64,000 nt of DNA from Paraspadella gotoi (GCA_051294375.1 CM119265.1:11781818-11845817); one strand, 5' to 3'; numbered from the stretch's first letter, positions 42,989-63,416 are shown. Numbers and translations are program-made. The notes: generated by a model from the sequence alone, not told the origin.

Positions 42989-45900
42989 TTACGTTTTGAT
43001 GTGTTTCATACACGTGTGCAGAATCTCGATGCCGTGCAGCTCCCGCAGTCTCTGCAGGTGGCGCGGTTCCTTCATGGCCAGTTTGGCGAGTAGAATGGCG
43101 CAGTTTTCCTGGAGACCGGCCCGTTTGGCGTCGCGGGCGAGAACGAGCAAGTGCTTGATCACGTTTGTCTTGGTCAACTTCTCCGGCACTTTGGGCACCT
43201 CGATACAGTGGCTGAGGCAGTGAGCGGCGTTGCCGATCACGTGCTCGTCGTCGTCCTTGAGGAGGAGGACGATGGAGGCGAGCGCTTTTTTGCAGGCGAC
43301 GATGTCGTCGCGGGCCGTCGGGCACTGTTGAGCGCAGACAGCCGTTACCTTTACTGACGCCTTCACCTACGAGAGAAAGTTAGAATCATAACTAATTAAC
43401 CATGTTTATAGGTCATTGAGTAATTGGCGGGGGGGGGGGGTGGACCGACGAACCGACAAAGTGGATTATAGAGTCGGAATCTGCGATAAGCAGATCCGAC
43501 TAAAAATAAATTGAAAATAAACTCATAATTCATTACTATGTTCAAAATAGACAATCCAGAAATCTCTAGCCTCAAACCTGATTCTTTGTTCCGTTTTGAA
43601 TAAATGTAACAAGCGTGGCGATGCCTCCTCTGCTGACGAAATCTTCCACGAGAAGGTCGTCCTGCGGCAAAAGTAAGCTCAGAAGCACCAAGCCGCGGGT
43701 GGACTCATGAGGTTCCTCCTCCAAGGGGGTCGTCGACGCTTCGCCAGCCGCCGCTTTCGGCGATCGACTAACGAGTCGCGGTTGATGATGCGACAAAGCA
43801 GGGGGCGCCGCCGGAGGCGGAGACGCCGCCACCGCCGCCAACACGTCTTCCGGCGCTCGGGGACTCGACGACGGTTGACGCCGAGATGAGGAAAAGGCGC
43901 TGTCCGATTTTGATTTTTTTCTCGAAGAAGGCGAAGAAGTCGACTTTGACGTTATAGATGCTGATGAAGACGCGGACTCGCCCGAAGCGGCGGTAACGGC
44001 CGAGGAGAACCCGTCCACGCCGATTAAAAACGACATGGACAACGAGGGCGCTTTAGGCTCTTGGATTTTGAGCAAGACGCAGCATTGGAAGCAAATACGG
44101 GCGGCGTATTCGAGTCGGTGCTGGGACTCGTCTTGCGAGACATTGATGAGGAACCCCAGCATGTGCAGGATGAGCTTGTGGAGGTAAGGTTTCCGGTCGA
44201 TGTTTAACGAGGCCGTCGACTGGGGAGACTTCGACAACCGGATAACATTCTTCTCCAAAAGGTCGACGCAGACGCTCCAAAGTCGTGGCCTGTGAGAAAG
44301 CTTCGACCGCAGTACCGGGTCCGTGGCCAGCACAGCCATTACGGCGAATGAGGAGGGAATGACTGGCGGATCGTCGTCGTTCACTCGTCTCGGATCTTGT
44401 TCCGCGATGTCGGGCACAACGCTCGAGAGCTCGTCGACGGCATCGATCATCGATGCCTCCGATTGGACGAGCGTCTCGAAAGCCGGCACTACCCGGGCGG
44501 TGAACTGCTCCCTCAGGTTGATCTTGAACCTTCGTTCCGTCGCCAAAAAGGTGACGACGGCCGTAGCGAAAGTAGCGCCAGGATCGGGCGTTTCTCGCGC
44601 CGTGCAAAACAACGCGCCAAGCAGCCGGGCGGCGTCGAATCGAGTGATGATAGCGTCGCGACCGGCTTCGGTCTCCGAGAGAGAATGCAGCAGCGTCAGC
44701 GCCTTTTCTTTGGTCCGGTGCGGTTGGGGAATCTCGACGCACTTGAAGACCATTGGCACAAAGGCCGGGGTGGCGCAGAGTATGCGTTGGTTCTCGACGT
44801 TGTGGTAGCAAGCGGCGGCAAAGAGATCGAAAAGCGCGTCGTGCAGCTCCGACTCTTTAGGCGACAAAACCTCCTGGGGTTTCACGAGGATGGAGCCGAT
44901 CTCCGCGTGTTTGTCGGCAGCGATGAGATCGAAGCCGCCTCGAGTACGAAAAGCGGTGGTCGCCGTCGCGTTATGGAGTTTAAGAGCAAGAAAAGTGATG
45001 CCAACCGAGTAAAAGCCAACCGATTGAGCGGGACGCCTCAGCTTATTCAAGTTGTCCTGAATATCGTCTACGATTTCCGGGCAATCGAGGGCCGTGGCAG
45101 CCGCCGCGTCGGGAGCGCCCTCGGCGGACGAATATTCAGAAGCGACGGCGCCGGTTGAGTCCGCGACGGGGGCGGCCTTCGAGGGCGATTCCGCCGTGGC
45201 TTCATCAGACAAAGATTTGGCGGTCTTGCACGGCGCTGCCGGTGAGGTTTCCGCGTCAAACGACGATTCCGCGCAAAGATCCTTATCGGGCTGCTGCTGC
45301 TCCTGCTGCTCCGCATCCTTGTGCTCGCGCTGCCGATTTTCAACGTGCAATTTCCGGGCGTCAACGACTTGCTTGAGATAAACTTTGACGGCCTTTTGCT
45401 GCTTAGGATCGATACGGATGGCCTGACGTAGAGCGGCCTCGGCAGAATTGAAGTCCTTAAGCCCCATGTAAGCCCGGCCACGATGAACAAAGGCTTTGAG
45501 GCAGTCAGGGCAGACTTTGATGGCTGCGTCGCAATCGCTCAGCGCCTCGTCGAAGCGCTCTAGCTTGATGTTGGCCTGCGCACGATTCGTCCACAAAGCT
45601 GCGCAGTCTTTTTTCGCCTCGAGCCCTTCGGAGTAGCACGCGACGGCGTGAAGATACTGACCGGCTTTGAAGTAGGTATTTCCGCGTTCGCGCCACTCGT
45701 TGGCCATCACCTCCATCACTCGCTCGCGATGACGTCGATCATCCGATGAGACTGAGTCGCCCTCCGATTCAGTGCCCTTGGACGCCGCCGCGTGCGCGAC
45801 GTCGTAGTCGAACTCGTCGTCTTCGTTGTCTTCCTCGTCGGCCGACGACTTGTTAAGCGAGCACTTGGAAAAGACGGTCCGCATGCCATCCTCATCGACG

Positions 45901-46199
45901 ACGTCTTCGGTAGCGCCTTTACGCCGACGCTTCGACTCCTCGGCCGCTTGGCTTCGAGCAAAGTTGGCGATAAAGCTGTCCGCGTCGTCGCGCAACTTGT
46001 CCATGTGCGCGCGTGAGTCGGCGGCCGCCAACTGGGAAATTAGCGTCGACACCTGATCCACGTTGCTCAGGAAGCTTTGAAAATCGGTCGCGTCCTGATT
46101 TGTCGAGGAGGCGGAGGACGACGACGACGAGTGCGAGCGCACGCGTGAGTGGACGGGCTCCGCTTTGGAGGTGGAAGACGCCTCCGACTCTGTCATCAT
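42989..46199 (-). CDS. TTC12: TTC12, TPR/ARM dynein-arm assembly factor
   Basis: TTC12 is a cytoplasmic co-chaperone-like protein needed to assemble axonemal dynein arms. Two exons, 43578-46199 and 42989-43366, join in phase (CAG|GT donor, TAG acceptor) to give 999 residues against about 705 in human. After a Ser-rich head, FQSFLSNVDQVSTLI matches the family N-terminus. Three TPRs occupy about residues 168-270 (ERGNTYFKAGQYLHAVACYS, ALWTNRAQANIKLERFDEAL, AFVHRGRAYMGLKDFNSAE). Armadillo-like helices follow, and the C-terminus (AILLAKLAMKEPRHLQRL, RELHGIEILHTCMKHI) matches the TTC12 end closely. The extra length is acidic and Ser/Ala/Pro-rich linkers after the TPRs and near residue 780. It is distinguished from UNC45 by this C-terminus and the lack of a UCS domain. 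The 211-base intron holds a Helentron-like fragment. Confidence 0.9.
43420..43500 (+). mobile_element. Helentron-like 3'-end fragment in the TTC12 intron
   Basis: A G-run, GGACCGACGAACCGACAAAG and then AGTCGGAATCTGCGATAA with GCAGATCCGACT form the family's terminal hairpin. It matches the ends at 10500-10562 and 28741-28830. Confidence 0.5.
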
Positions 46200-46630
46200 T
46201 GTCGGTCGGCGTCGATAAAAAGTAAATTTTAACTAATCTCTCGTTTTGCCGCCGGAAGTGGGTTGCGACGGTCGAAAGAAAAATGAAGCCGTTTAGGACA
46301 AGGAATGAAATCAGATCAAAGCGAGACGGACGATTAGGATGACGGGATGAACTGGATATAATTTTATCGAGTAGATGATGTCGAATTTTAAATCCATCTG
46401 AAGCGTAGTAAGAAAAACATTCAACGAGAACGCAAAAATACAAAAAAATTGGCCAACCATCGTAAAAACTAAATCCCTTAAAAGAGGACTAACCAAAGTT
46501 ACAAGTGGGTCCATAATAGATAAGACTGTCATTATCAGAAACTTATGTCAACACAAAACAAGACATGTACACTGAAAAATCTACAGAGAAGATCAAGAAT
46601 GTAAATAAGAACAGTCGCTTATAGAAAACG
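46200..46630. other. Between TTC12 and the CCHC gene, no gene seen
   Basis: This 430-base interval is upstream of TTC12 and downstream of the CCHC gene. Short minus-strand frames here look incidental. Confidence 0.3.
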
Positions 46631-47407
46631 CTAATCGGTCGTCTCACGAAATTGGCGAGGGACTGGGAAGCACTCGCTGGCGAAATGCCCACGTCCGGAG
46701 CAACGAAGACATCGTCGAGACGGGCAAACTCTCTCTTTGTGCCCGTAGCCGCCGCAAATAAAACAAATGACCGGGGAGGGACAGACCCAGCTCATGTGGC
46801 CAAAGCCGAGGCAAACGTTACACACGGCGCTACTCGGCATCGGCCGCGGAGGCAGGAGCCGAGGATTTTTTTTATTTTCTTGAATGATATTCGGTGGCTT
46901 TTTAATCTTCTTTTCCTCCTCGTCATGGTCCTCCTCCGAAGACGGACTTAACTCTCCCTCTTCAACGCGACTTTCGTCGTATTTTCGTTTTGGAAATTTG
47001 GTCGATTCTATTTCAACTGACTCTTCCCTCCCGCTCTCCTCCACGGCTTCCATCTTCCAACTCGATTCTCTCGCCTCATCCGTCCTGCCTTTCGCTCCTT
47101 CCTTTCTCTTTTCCTTCTCCTTCGGGTCTCGAACTTCGCAACTCCATTCGCTTTCGTCCTCGACCTCAACTTTCACACGCAAGAGCGTTTCCTCCTCCGC
47201 GCTCGATTCACACCCTCCGAAACGCCCCCATCCCTCGTCTCTGCACGACCTCCTCGACTCCTCCTCGGCCGGCTCCGGCCATTCGCTCTCTCTCTTAATC
47301 TCGATCTCCGCCTCGACAACTTTACCGTTTCTACCTTCCAATATCAGTTCTCTACAGAATCTACCATCTTTCTCTGTCATCGTTATTGAACACGAAGCAA
47401 ATTCCAA
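46631..47407 (-). CDS. Single-exon protein with three CCHC zinc knuckles
   Basis: This uninterrupted minus-strand frame of 258 residues is GC-rich like the other real exons. Residues 1-195 are highly charged: Glu-rich, with many Lys and Arg runs and SPSSEEDHDEEEKK. The C-terminal 63 residues hold three closely spaced CX2CX4HX4C knuckles at about 196-209, 215-228 and 233-246: CNVCLGFGHMSWVC, CFICGGYGHKERVC and CLRCSGRGHFASEC. The spacing recalls ZCCHC7/Air-type RNA-surveillance cofactors, but I cannot assign orthology. Unlike the CNBP-like genes, the knuckles lack RG-rich linkers and SRDC signatures. It might be a complete intronless gene or the last exon of a longer one. It lies 430 bases upstream of TTC12 on the same strand. 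Confidence 0.75.
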   Translation of the reverse strand: MEFASCSITMTEKDGRFCRELILEGRNGKVVEAEIEIKRESEWPEPAEEESRRSCRDEGWGRFGGCESSAEEETLLRVKVEVEDESEWSCEVRDPKEKEKRKEGAKGRTDEARESSWKMEAVEESGREESVEIESTKFPKRKYDESRVEEGELSPSSEEDHDEEEKKIKKPPNIIQENKKNPRLLPPRPMPSSAVCNVCLGFGHMSWVCPSPVICFICGGYGHKERVCPSRRCLRCSGRGHFASECFPVPRQFRETTD

Positions 47408-48505
47408 GAAATCACATTCGCTTCAAGTTATTTTGAACGGTACCTTAAAAAATAAACCGAAAATAATGAGCATCGTAACAAAGAGCATTACATTACGAAT
47501 AAATCTATTTTATTTTAAGTTACGCTAATATTTTATGTCATATTAATATTTTAATTTTCCCCCTTTTTTTCATATACAGAAGGCTTCATATTATAAAATG
47601 AGGTACCCTTTTTTGTGACCAGAACACGTTCCGAGAAAATTACTGGACCAAATTCATTGAAATTTGGGATGAATGATCCTTATGCGAATACAAATAGAAC
47701 TATCGAGGCGAATTTCAATATTTGACCCCTGAGCCGAGATATGAGCACCCGGAATAGTGGAGTCTCTTATGGGTCATATGACCAGGAATACTTATTCGAG
47801 GGTAACTAGCGCCAAAATTGGCACACAGGTACTTTAAACCATAAGGAATTTTTTCATCCGAGTAGACCAAAAATTCGAGATGGTCTCCTCGGATTTGTAG
47901 GATGTTGAAGTGGCTCGTCAATGCATCAAATGCAGCCAGTTTTAAATTTTTATTTGAATAAAAAATAATTATATGGCTTAAATATTTATTATGTATTAAG
48001 TATTTTTAAAAAAGTTCAATTCAAATCTGAGCATATCTTAACCTTTTTGAAGGATGTTAAAGTTGGTCGTCCACAAGAAATGCAGCCATAAGGAGTTTTC
48101 AGCTACTTTTTTATGGATTGCTACCAAACGACATAGGAAGATACTTTTTGTCATGCTCAATCAGAAAATTAAAAAAAAAAAAAAAAAAAATTGGAGTATG
48201 TTCATGACCTTTATCATGATGTTAAAATACCTCATCAACCTTTAATGCAGCCACAAACCTAAAATTAATCAATTTAAATAAAATTTGATAAATATGTTAA
48301 TTTTATTTCTTATTTTAATAATAAAAAGGATTAGCAAAATCATAGCACATTTTTACATTTTAAATGGATATTAAAGATAGTTCTTTATAAAGATATAGTA
48401 ATAATAATCTTTTAATATTTTTTTATAAATTAAATATTTTTTGTTTAATTATTATTAACAAAGTTTGATTTTATTTTTACAACGAATTTTATTGTTACAA
48501 GAGCA

Positions 48506-48540
48506 GACATGTTTCGGCGCACAGTACGAGCCTTCATCAG
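48506..48540 (-). ncRNA. Hammerhead-ribozyme-like motif 8
   Basis: Minus strand: CTGATGA, a three-base-pair GGC/GCC stem II base with an imperfect upper part, GAAA, ACATGT, C. GCG before the core and TGC after the cleavage site can begin stem I. The core is intact and stem II is weaker than in other copies. Confidence 0.55.
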
Positions 48541-50844
48541 CGCACATGATTAAAAATTAAAAATTGTTTATTTAAATGGGTTACCATAATCATAATGCTC
48601 TAAAAGTTTATCAAGTTTAAATTAAGCCATTAATATGTAATAAGTTATTCTAAACTAAAGCTATAAAATGAAGTTATTCAAATCTTTTTAGTCAAAAGAA
48701 ATTAAAAAAAATTATTAAAATTAAATAGTTTTTTTAATTATGTAATTCTAAAAATATCAAAGTTTGGTAATTATGGAAATATTATTAAGATTATTATAAT
48801 AATGTATTTATAATGATATTACAGCTTAACATAAACTAAATGAAAGGCTAATGATAATACATTTGTAACAGCAAAAACTAGAGCTAAATCATTTTGCTTT
48901 CTCATTTTTACTATTTCTTAATCATTTTTAATTAATTTTGGCTGTAGTTTCATGATAATTCCATTACGAGCTTTAATTTTAGATTACTAATTTTAAAGTA
49001 GTGGTTTCCATTCTTTTGGTAACTCTCCAATGAAGTGAATCTCGTCACTTTGTCCATAATCTGGAGATGAATAATCAATAACTCATGATAACTCATAATA
49101 ACTCATGATAGCTGAAAAGGAAAGGCAATGAATAATAAATAACAATCAATGAATAATAAACAAATAGATAGGTAGAAAAATGTTTTATTTATCAATGAAT
49201 AGATATTCAAATTAATAAAAGTCCGTTGATGAATCTTCACGAAAGTTTTTTCCCGACATCCGTCAGCTCAGCTTCTTTGTAATTATCTCTAATTTTTAAT
49301 CCTGAATATATACAATTCAAATTTAAAAGCCAATTTAACTTTTACCTCTTCAAATTCTATTAAATTACCCAGCTTGATTGCTGTGATAGCTGTGGGACAT
49401 TTATTCATTAAAATATATATCCATAGCCCGCCATTTGTAATAATCTTGGTTCAACCTTCCTCATTTCTTCTATAACAAAAATATAAAGAATACTAAAATT
49501 ATTATGGATGAATAAAAAGCAATACTAATATAATTTATTCCTACCTGAATTGTCTTATAAAATTAATCATCCAATGCCTAAATCTTGTATATAAAGATCC
49601 AATGACCAAAAGAAGAAAAACAATAACTGTCATTATATATTCCAGAACATTTAAGATATCCTTTTTCTTTCACTTTTTTTTTCTTTTCCACATCTGTTTT
49701 TCATTTTCTCCTTAAAATTTTTTCCCTCCCCCATGCATCTGCATTCAATTTAATTTTTTTTTTATTTGTATTGAAACAATCTTAAGTTTTTTAACTACAA
49801 TGATGCATCATATAATAGAAAATTTGGCTTATAAATATAAACTAATCATAAGAATTTATAGTAAAGTAATTTTTTTAATTTTAAGTAAAAAAATAATAAG
49901 ACTTAATAGGTTTGGTTCCAATTAACTTTTTAAACAAATAATAAATTTGAAGCATAATTAAAAAAAATTATTATATTTATTAATAGATTGATTAATTTTA
50001 AGTTTGCAGTTGCATTAAAGGTTGACGAAGTATTTTCACATGATAAAGGTCATAAACATATTCCAATATTTTTTTTTTTTAATTTTCTGATTGAGCATGA
50101 TAAAAAGTATCTTCCTATGTCGTTTGGTAGCAATCCATATAAAAATAGCTAAAAAATCCTTATGGCTGCATTTCTTGTGGACGACCAGCTTTAACATCCT
50201 TCAAAAAGGTTAAGATATGCTCAGATTTGAATTGAACTTTTTTAAAAATACTTTATATATGATAAATATTTAAGCTATAGAATTATTTTTTATTCAAACA
50301 AAAATTTAAGAGTGGCTGCATTTGATACATTGACGAGCCACTTCAACATCCTCCAAATCCGAGGAGATCATCTCGAATTTTTGGTCTACTCGGATGAAAA
50401 AATTCCTTATGGTCTAAAATACCTGTGTACCAAATTTGGTGCGAGTTACCCCCAAATAAGTTTTTTTCCCCTAAGAGACTGAGCTAGAAGTGTCACCAAT
50501 ATGAGCAAAAAATGGTCAAAATTTTTTTTAAAATTTTTTAAAATTTTTTTTCAATTTTTGTTGTTTTTAACAAATTCACCGGCGTTTACTCTTCCACAAA
50601 AACATATTTATTACAACAAAAATATTTGTTTACCTTAACTTTCAGCTTCATGATCACAAGCAGTTGAAGTTAGATTTGGAATAATTTGGGAAAATTGAAA
50701 GTAAAACGATGAACCATGCATTTTCAAACCAAGCTTAATTATTGAAAATTTATTAATTTTAGTTCTAAAATATGTTTTTTTTATGTTTAAAACGTTAATG
50801 CACCCGATGCTTCTAAAAACTATTAAAAAATGAAAAAAAATCTT

Positions 50845-51705
50845 AAAAGCATAAGGATCGTCGCAATCGCATGAGAAAAATCTGGATTGACGACAAATTT
50901 TGATACTAAAAAAAAATAAAATTTAAAAAAAGAAAATTTATAAACAGAAAGAAAAATTATATTTTATAAATTATAAATTAAGGTTACAGTTTCTGAAAAA
51001 AAAAGAAGAAAAAAAAATTGTCATTGTCAAAAAATAAACTAATCAGCAGACGCAGCCCCTAAAAAAAATGAAATAAAAACCTGATGTTGCGATAGCAAAA
51101 TGATAACATGCACAAATGCGATGCCTAATTTTACGAGTTCAATCTTATTTCAATAAAAACGCAGTGAGAAAAAAATAAAGAAATCAAAAGGCAGCAGCAG
51201 AAGCAGCAGGAGAAAAGAGAGATAAAGAAAGAACCCCTACAGAGCCAGCTGCAGATAAAGAAATCAAAAGGCAGCAGCAGAAGCAGCAGGAGAAAAGAGA
51301 AAAGGAATAAGCCCCTGCAGAGCCAGCTGCAGACTCATTTTTTTATCATCGCAATCGCTAAGCGTTTTTTCCTTATGTAATGAATCAGTGACTAAGGAAA
51401 AGAGAGAGGGAGAGAGACATGTAATTAATTGAGAAAAGAGAGAGAGAAAGAAATATGAAAATAAAAGAGAAAATTTGTTTGTTTTGATAAAATGTAAACA
51501 AAACATATTTAATAACTGTTCAGACTCAATTTTAAGCACATCGATGATGAGAAGCTGTATATAAATTTTCAGCTTCATACACCCAAATTTAATCATAAAA
51601 AAGGCGATCTATAATTTGGAACGCCGACAACGACGAGGACGACGCCACTTATGGGCAAAAGCGATACAATATCATCGCAAACGCTAAGCGATTGCGACGA
51701 TAAAA
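50845..51705 (+). mobile_element. TIR element (ATCGTCGCAATCGC family), copy 3
   Basis: The ends GGATCGTCGCAATCGCATGA and GCGATTGCGACGAT are present, with the same interior order as at 1478-2366: ATAACATGCACAAATGCGAT, GCAGAGCCAGCTGCAGA and TCGATGATGAGAAGCTGTAT. Confidence 0.55.
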
Positions 51706-51925
51706 AAAATTTTTGCCTTTTTTGGCCTCCCAGGGGTCCACCCCCAGGGCCCTGTATCTCTTGTCAGGGGTTGGAACTATCGAGGCTAATTTTGATATCC
51801 ATTTATATCGTCATTAATTCTCTAGATGTAAAATTTCATGAAATTTGATGAGGTAGTTTGGTGGGAACAGATTCTGGTCACAACAAAAGGGTATGTACCT
51901 CATGTTATAATATGAAGCCTTCTGT

Positions 51926-52570
51926 ACGTATGTTATTTTTCATATATGAATAATTTGAATATGCATTAGCCCGGAACAGGTTGAAAACTAGAAGTTCTCT
52001 CAAATAAATAATAGTTAAGTGACTGTTAAAGAATATGAAAATGAAAATAATTTTTAAAATTTAGCTTATTGATAAGCGCACGGAAGCAATTAAAGATTAT
52101 TTTATTATTATATAAATTTTATTAATCAAAATTTTAAAAAACTATAAAATTCAGCCAATGATAATGATGATTTTTTAAGGTTTTTTTAATTTTTAACCAA
52201 TTTATTGTCAAAATTTGAAAAAATTGTTGTACTAACTTTCATTTAACTTTTCAAGCTCTATAGGAATCCGTTCTTAAAAAATAAAATTTTAAAATTTTTT
52301 TGGTCATTTGTTATATATTAATAAATATTTAAAAGCTTCAGTGAAACAACCCAATGAACTAATTCAAAAAGTTGCATTGAAAATCGATTTAGTAGTAGAA
52401 GGGGAAAAGAAAAATTTTGTAGACAACTAGAATTTATAAAAATTGTTCAATTTTGGCCCGCCTTAATATGCATATCTGAACAGACAGAAATGATAAGTCG
52501 AAATTCAAGTTAATAACGGTACAAAAGAAACGGTCAAATAAACAAAGACGAAAACTTAAAAATAGTTTCA
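51926..52570. other. AT-rich DNA downstream of NCBP2, no gene seen
   Basis: This is low-complexity AT-rich sequence that includes the NCBP2 3' untranslated region at its right end. Confidence 0.3.
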
Positions 52571-53299
52571 TCACGTAGACATCGGCGTAGGTCCGGAAGA
52601 TTCAGAGGCAGCGGCGGTTGTCTCTGCGGCGGGGCGGGGCTGGGGCTGGGCGACGAGAGCGGGGGCATCCTCCAGCCTAATATCAGGTCCCATTCGCTGA
52701 CTGACGATTTTGCCGTAGCCTCCGCGACCGATGTCGTAGTCCGTACGATATTCGTCGCGCACTTGTCCGCCGGACTTTCCTCGTCCGTACTGCCGTCCTT
52801 CCTTGAAGCCGGCGTCCCAATCCGTACGGATGATACGGTCGTCGAGTCGAGTTCCGTTGATATATCTGCGGACAGCAAAGGAAGGACGACTGATTGACGA
52901 TTGACCGAACGAGTTTTTTCCCCCACTTCACTCGCGAACCTGAGGCAGTACTCGGCGTCCTTTCGCGTGTAATACTCGAGGAAACAAAAGCCGCAGGGCG
53001 TTTTTCTCACTTTGTCTAAACCCATGATGATCCGTTTGATATCGCCGCACTTGCTGAAAAGTTCGTGGATTTGTTCTTCTGTTGTGTAGAAGGAGAGATT
53101 TCCCACGTACAGCGTCGTTGAGAGTTTTAGTTGTCGTTCCTATCGAATTTGAATTGCAAATGTCAGTTTGGATTAAAAAGCTTTTCTCCCTCCAGAAGTT
53201 ACAAACCTGTTCATGAATGGATCCTTTAAATTGCTGGTCTCTGTAGGTGCTGAGGGCGGTGGAAGGCCCCTTTCCCGTTATGGCGGCTAAAGTAGCCAT
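52571..53299 (-). CDS. NCBP2: Nuclear cap-binding protein subunit 2 (CBP20)
   Basis: CBP20 binds the 7-methylguanosine cap with CBP80 in the nucleus, for splicing, export and the first round of translation. Three minus-strand exons, 53207-53299, 52940-53139 and 52571-52865, join in phase to give 195 residues (human 156). The N-terminal [10 protein letters not shown], the RRM with RNP2 [28 protein letters not shown] and RNP1-type CGFCFLEYY are followed by [20 protein letters not shown] and the RG-rich [16 protein letters not shown]. The cap-stacking tyrosines of the N-terminus and RNP2 are conserved. The C-terminal tail after GGYGKI runs about 40 residues longer than in vertebrates and is Ala/Pro/Ser-rich. 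The gene starts 264 bases from the KAT2 stop codon. Confidence 0.95.
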
Positions 53300-53563
53300 A
53301 TGGAAAAACTTTTTTTATTTCTAAAACAAGAGGCGAAATTAACGATGATGAATAATAAATCATGAATAGTATGAAAAACATATTTATGTTGCTATGGGGC
53401 TACGAAAACACAAACTGGCGGAATTATGACAAGAAATAAAAAAGGACGTGACTTAGAATGGTTGGTGATGATTGATGTATAAACTAAATAATGGAAGTCG
53501 ATATCTAAAGCCAAAAATAGTGAAAATAGAGTGCGAAGTAAATCCGAACTGGAAAGCCGATTG

Positions 53564-61942
<8,379 letters not shown>

Positions 61943-63416
61943 CTGAAAAACGATTGAGGCAGTGATTTCTATCGAGGAATTCAGCAAAAAAACCGCTTTT
62001 TGCAATATTGCTAAAATATTACCTACAAAATTAATTAAATTTGAACCTTAAGGCAAAGTGTGCAAGACGACGGATTAATTGAAATCATCTCAAGCTTTTT
62101 CTAATCAAGAATCAATATCATTTTTGCTACTTTTAATAAAAAAAAATTATGTCCATTTTTGTCCATTTTGACTTTTGTCTTGAGATTTGAAAAAAAATTT
62201 TTACTTCGGTTTTCAGGTACTTTTTATCTTCCTTACCTCTGAGTCAGTTCATATTCAATTGAAAATCTATTGTTTGCCTTTGAATTAATTTTAAAATTGA
62301 CTAGACAAAAACTCACATTTTTAGTTTTTATTCCAATTTGTTAAACAAAAATAGTTTGATTTACTTACAATTCTAGGCAAATATTCCTTATCAACTGAGC
62401 TTCCAACAGCTAAAAAATTATGGCAAAATATTCAATACTTTGGCTGTAAAAAAATTTTTAAGCCAACTTTCAATTTGTGAGGTTTTGTTAGGTGCGTTTT
62501 TTTTTAACTAAAACTCGATTTTAAAATAATTTTATAGTTTCATCAGATAAGGCTAAGTCGAAAAATCTTTCCAAACTCAGTTTTTTATTAAATTGCAGTT
62601 GAAGTTGGTAAGTTAATTTTTGAGAAAATTTGATAACTTTTGTACTAATTTTACAAAATATAGACTCAATTCAAACATCTATATGTCAAACGATATCAGT
62701 AAACCGAGAGCTTTAATTTAAGACCACTCCCAACTTTCTCCGACTTTTGGTTAAAAAGTTATTAATCAAAATATATTATTTTTTCTTTAAAAAAGTAATG
62801 AAATGGTGAGTATTATTGAGAATATAATAAGACTTTAATCTAAAAAATTGAGGATACCAACGAGTTCTATAGACAGTCTTCTTTCAATTAATTCATAAAT
62901 AAAATTTTTCTTCAAGCTTAAGTGGAGGTGGTCGAGATAAAAATGGCGAACAAAATGAGATGAATCGATTTATTGAAATCAGAAAAGCGAATGGAATCGA
63001 ATTGGCTAATTGTACAAAGTGGCATTCATCTTTATACGGCGAGAGAGAGAAAATTTGGTTTACATTTGTAAAGTAAACAATTCTAAAAAATACTTCCAAA
63101 TAAGGTAACGTTTTGCGACCGGCGTTTGAACAGAGGGAGCAAAATATTTCTTAGCGGGCATTGGAATTTTTGAAGAATTCGGCCGGCGATTTTATTTACT
63201 TTCTTACTAATAATAATAATCAGGATCTCCACTCTTAAATATAGTTACATCATCCCCCAAAAAATTTAAAAAAATATAAATTAAATTTTTAAATAATTTA
63301 CCATAATGATTTTATATAATTTTACTTAATATATATGGACTAGAAACTATAGGATGTGACCTTCATTTTGAGCCTATTGCCAACTCTTTACAATAAATAT
63401 TTATTGAGATACTACC
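61943..63416. other. Probable KAT2 intron; repeat W copy 3; no exon recognised
   Basis: I looked here for the upstream PCAF N-terminal exons and found none. About 62100-62470 is an inverted, diverged copy of repeat W. A GC-richer patch at 63100-63190 has, on the minus strand, an ATG followed by PAKKYFAPSVQTPVAKR. This could be a first exon but matches nothing I know. Confidence 0.3.

Larger units (their letters stand above)
47574..51925. mobile_element. Large TIR element (ATACAGAAGG family) with internal palindrome
   Basis: The left end ATACAGAAGGCTTCATATTA and the right end TATAATATGAAGCCTTCTGT are inverted. The small family member at 57541-58229 has the same ends and the same inner phrase CCACCCCCAGGGCCCTGTAT. 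Between them are two inverted arms (about 47815-48260 and 50010-50440), a hammerhead-like motif at 48506 and a nested copy of the ATCGTCGCAATCGC family (50845-51705). No transposase is visible. Confidence 0.55.

Noticed and set aside
44323-45158. Plus-strand ORFs opposite TTC12
   Set aside because: They mirror the codon pattern of the real gene and contain no known domain.
42989-46199. UNC45-type myosin chaperone
   Set aside because: The TPR and armadillo layout suggested it, but the C-terminus matches TTC12 and no UCS domain signature is present.
62893-63099. Upstream KAT2 exon
   Set aside because: It does not resemble the PCAF N-terminal domain and lacks convincing splice sites in the required phase.
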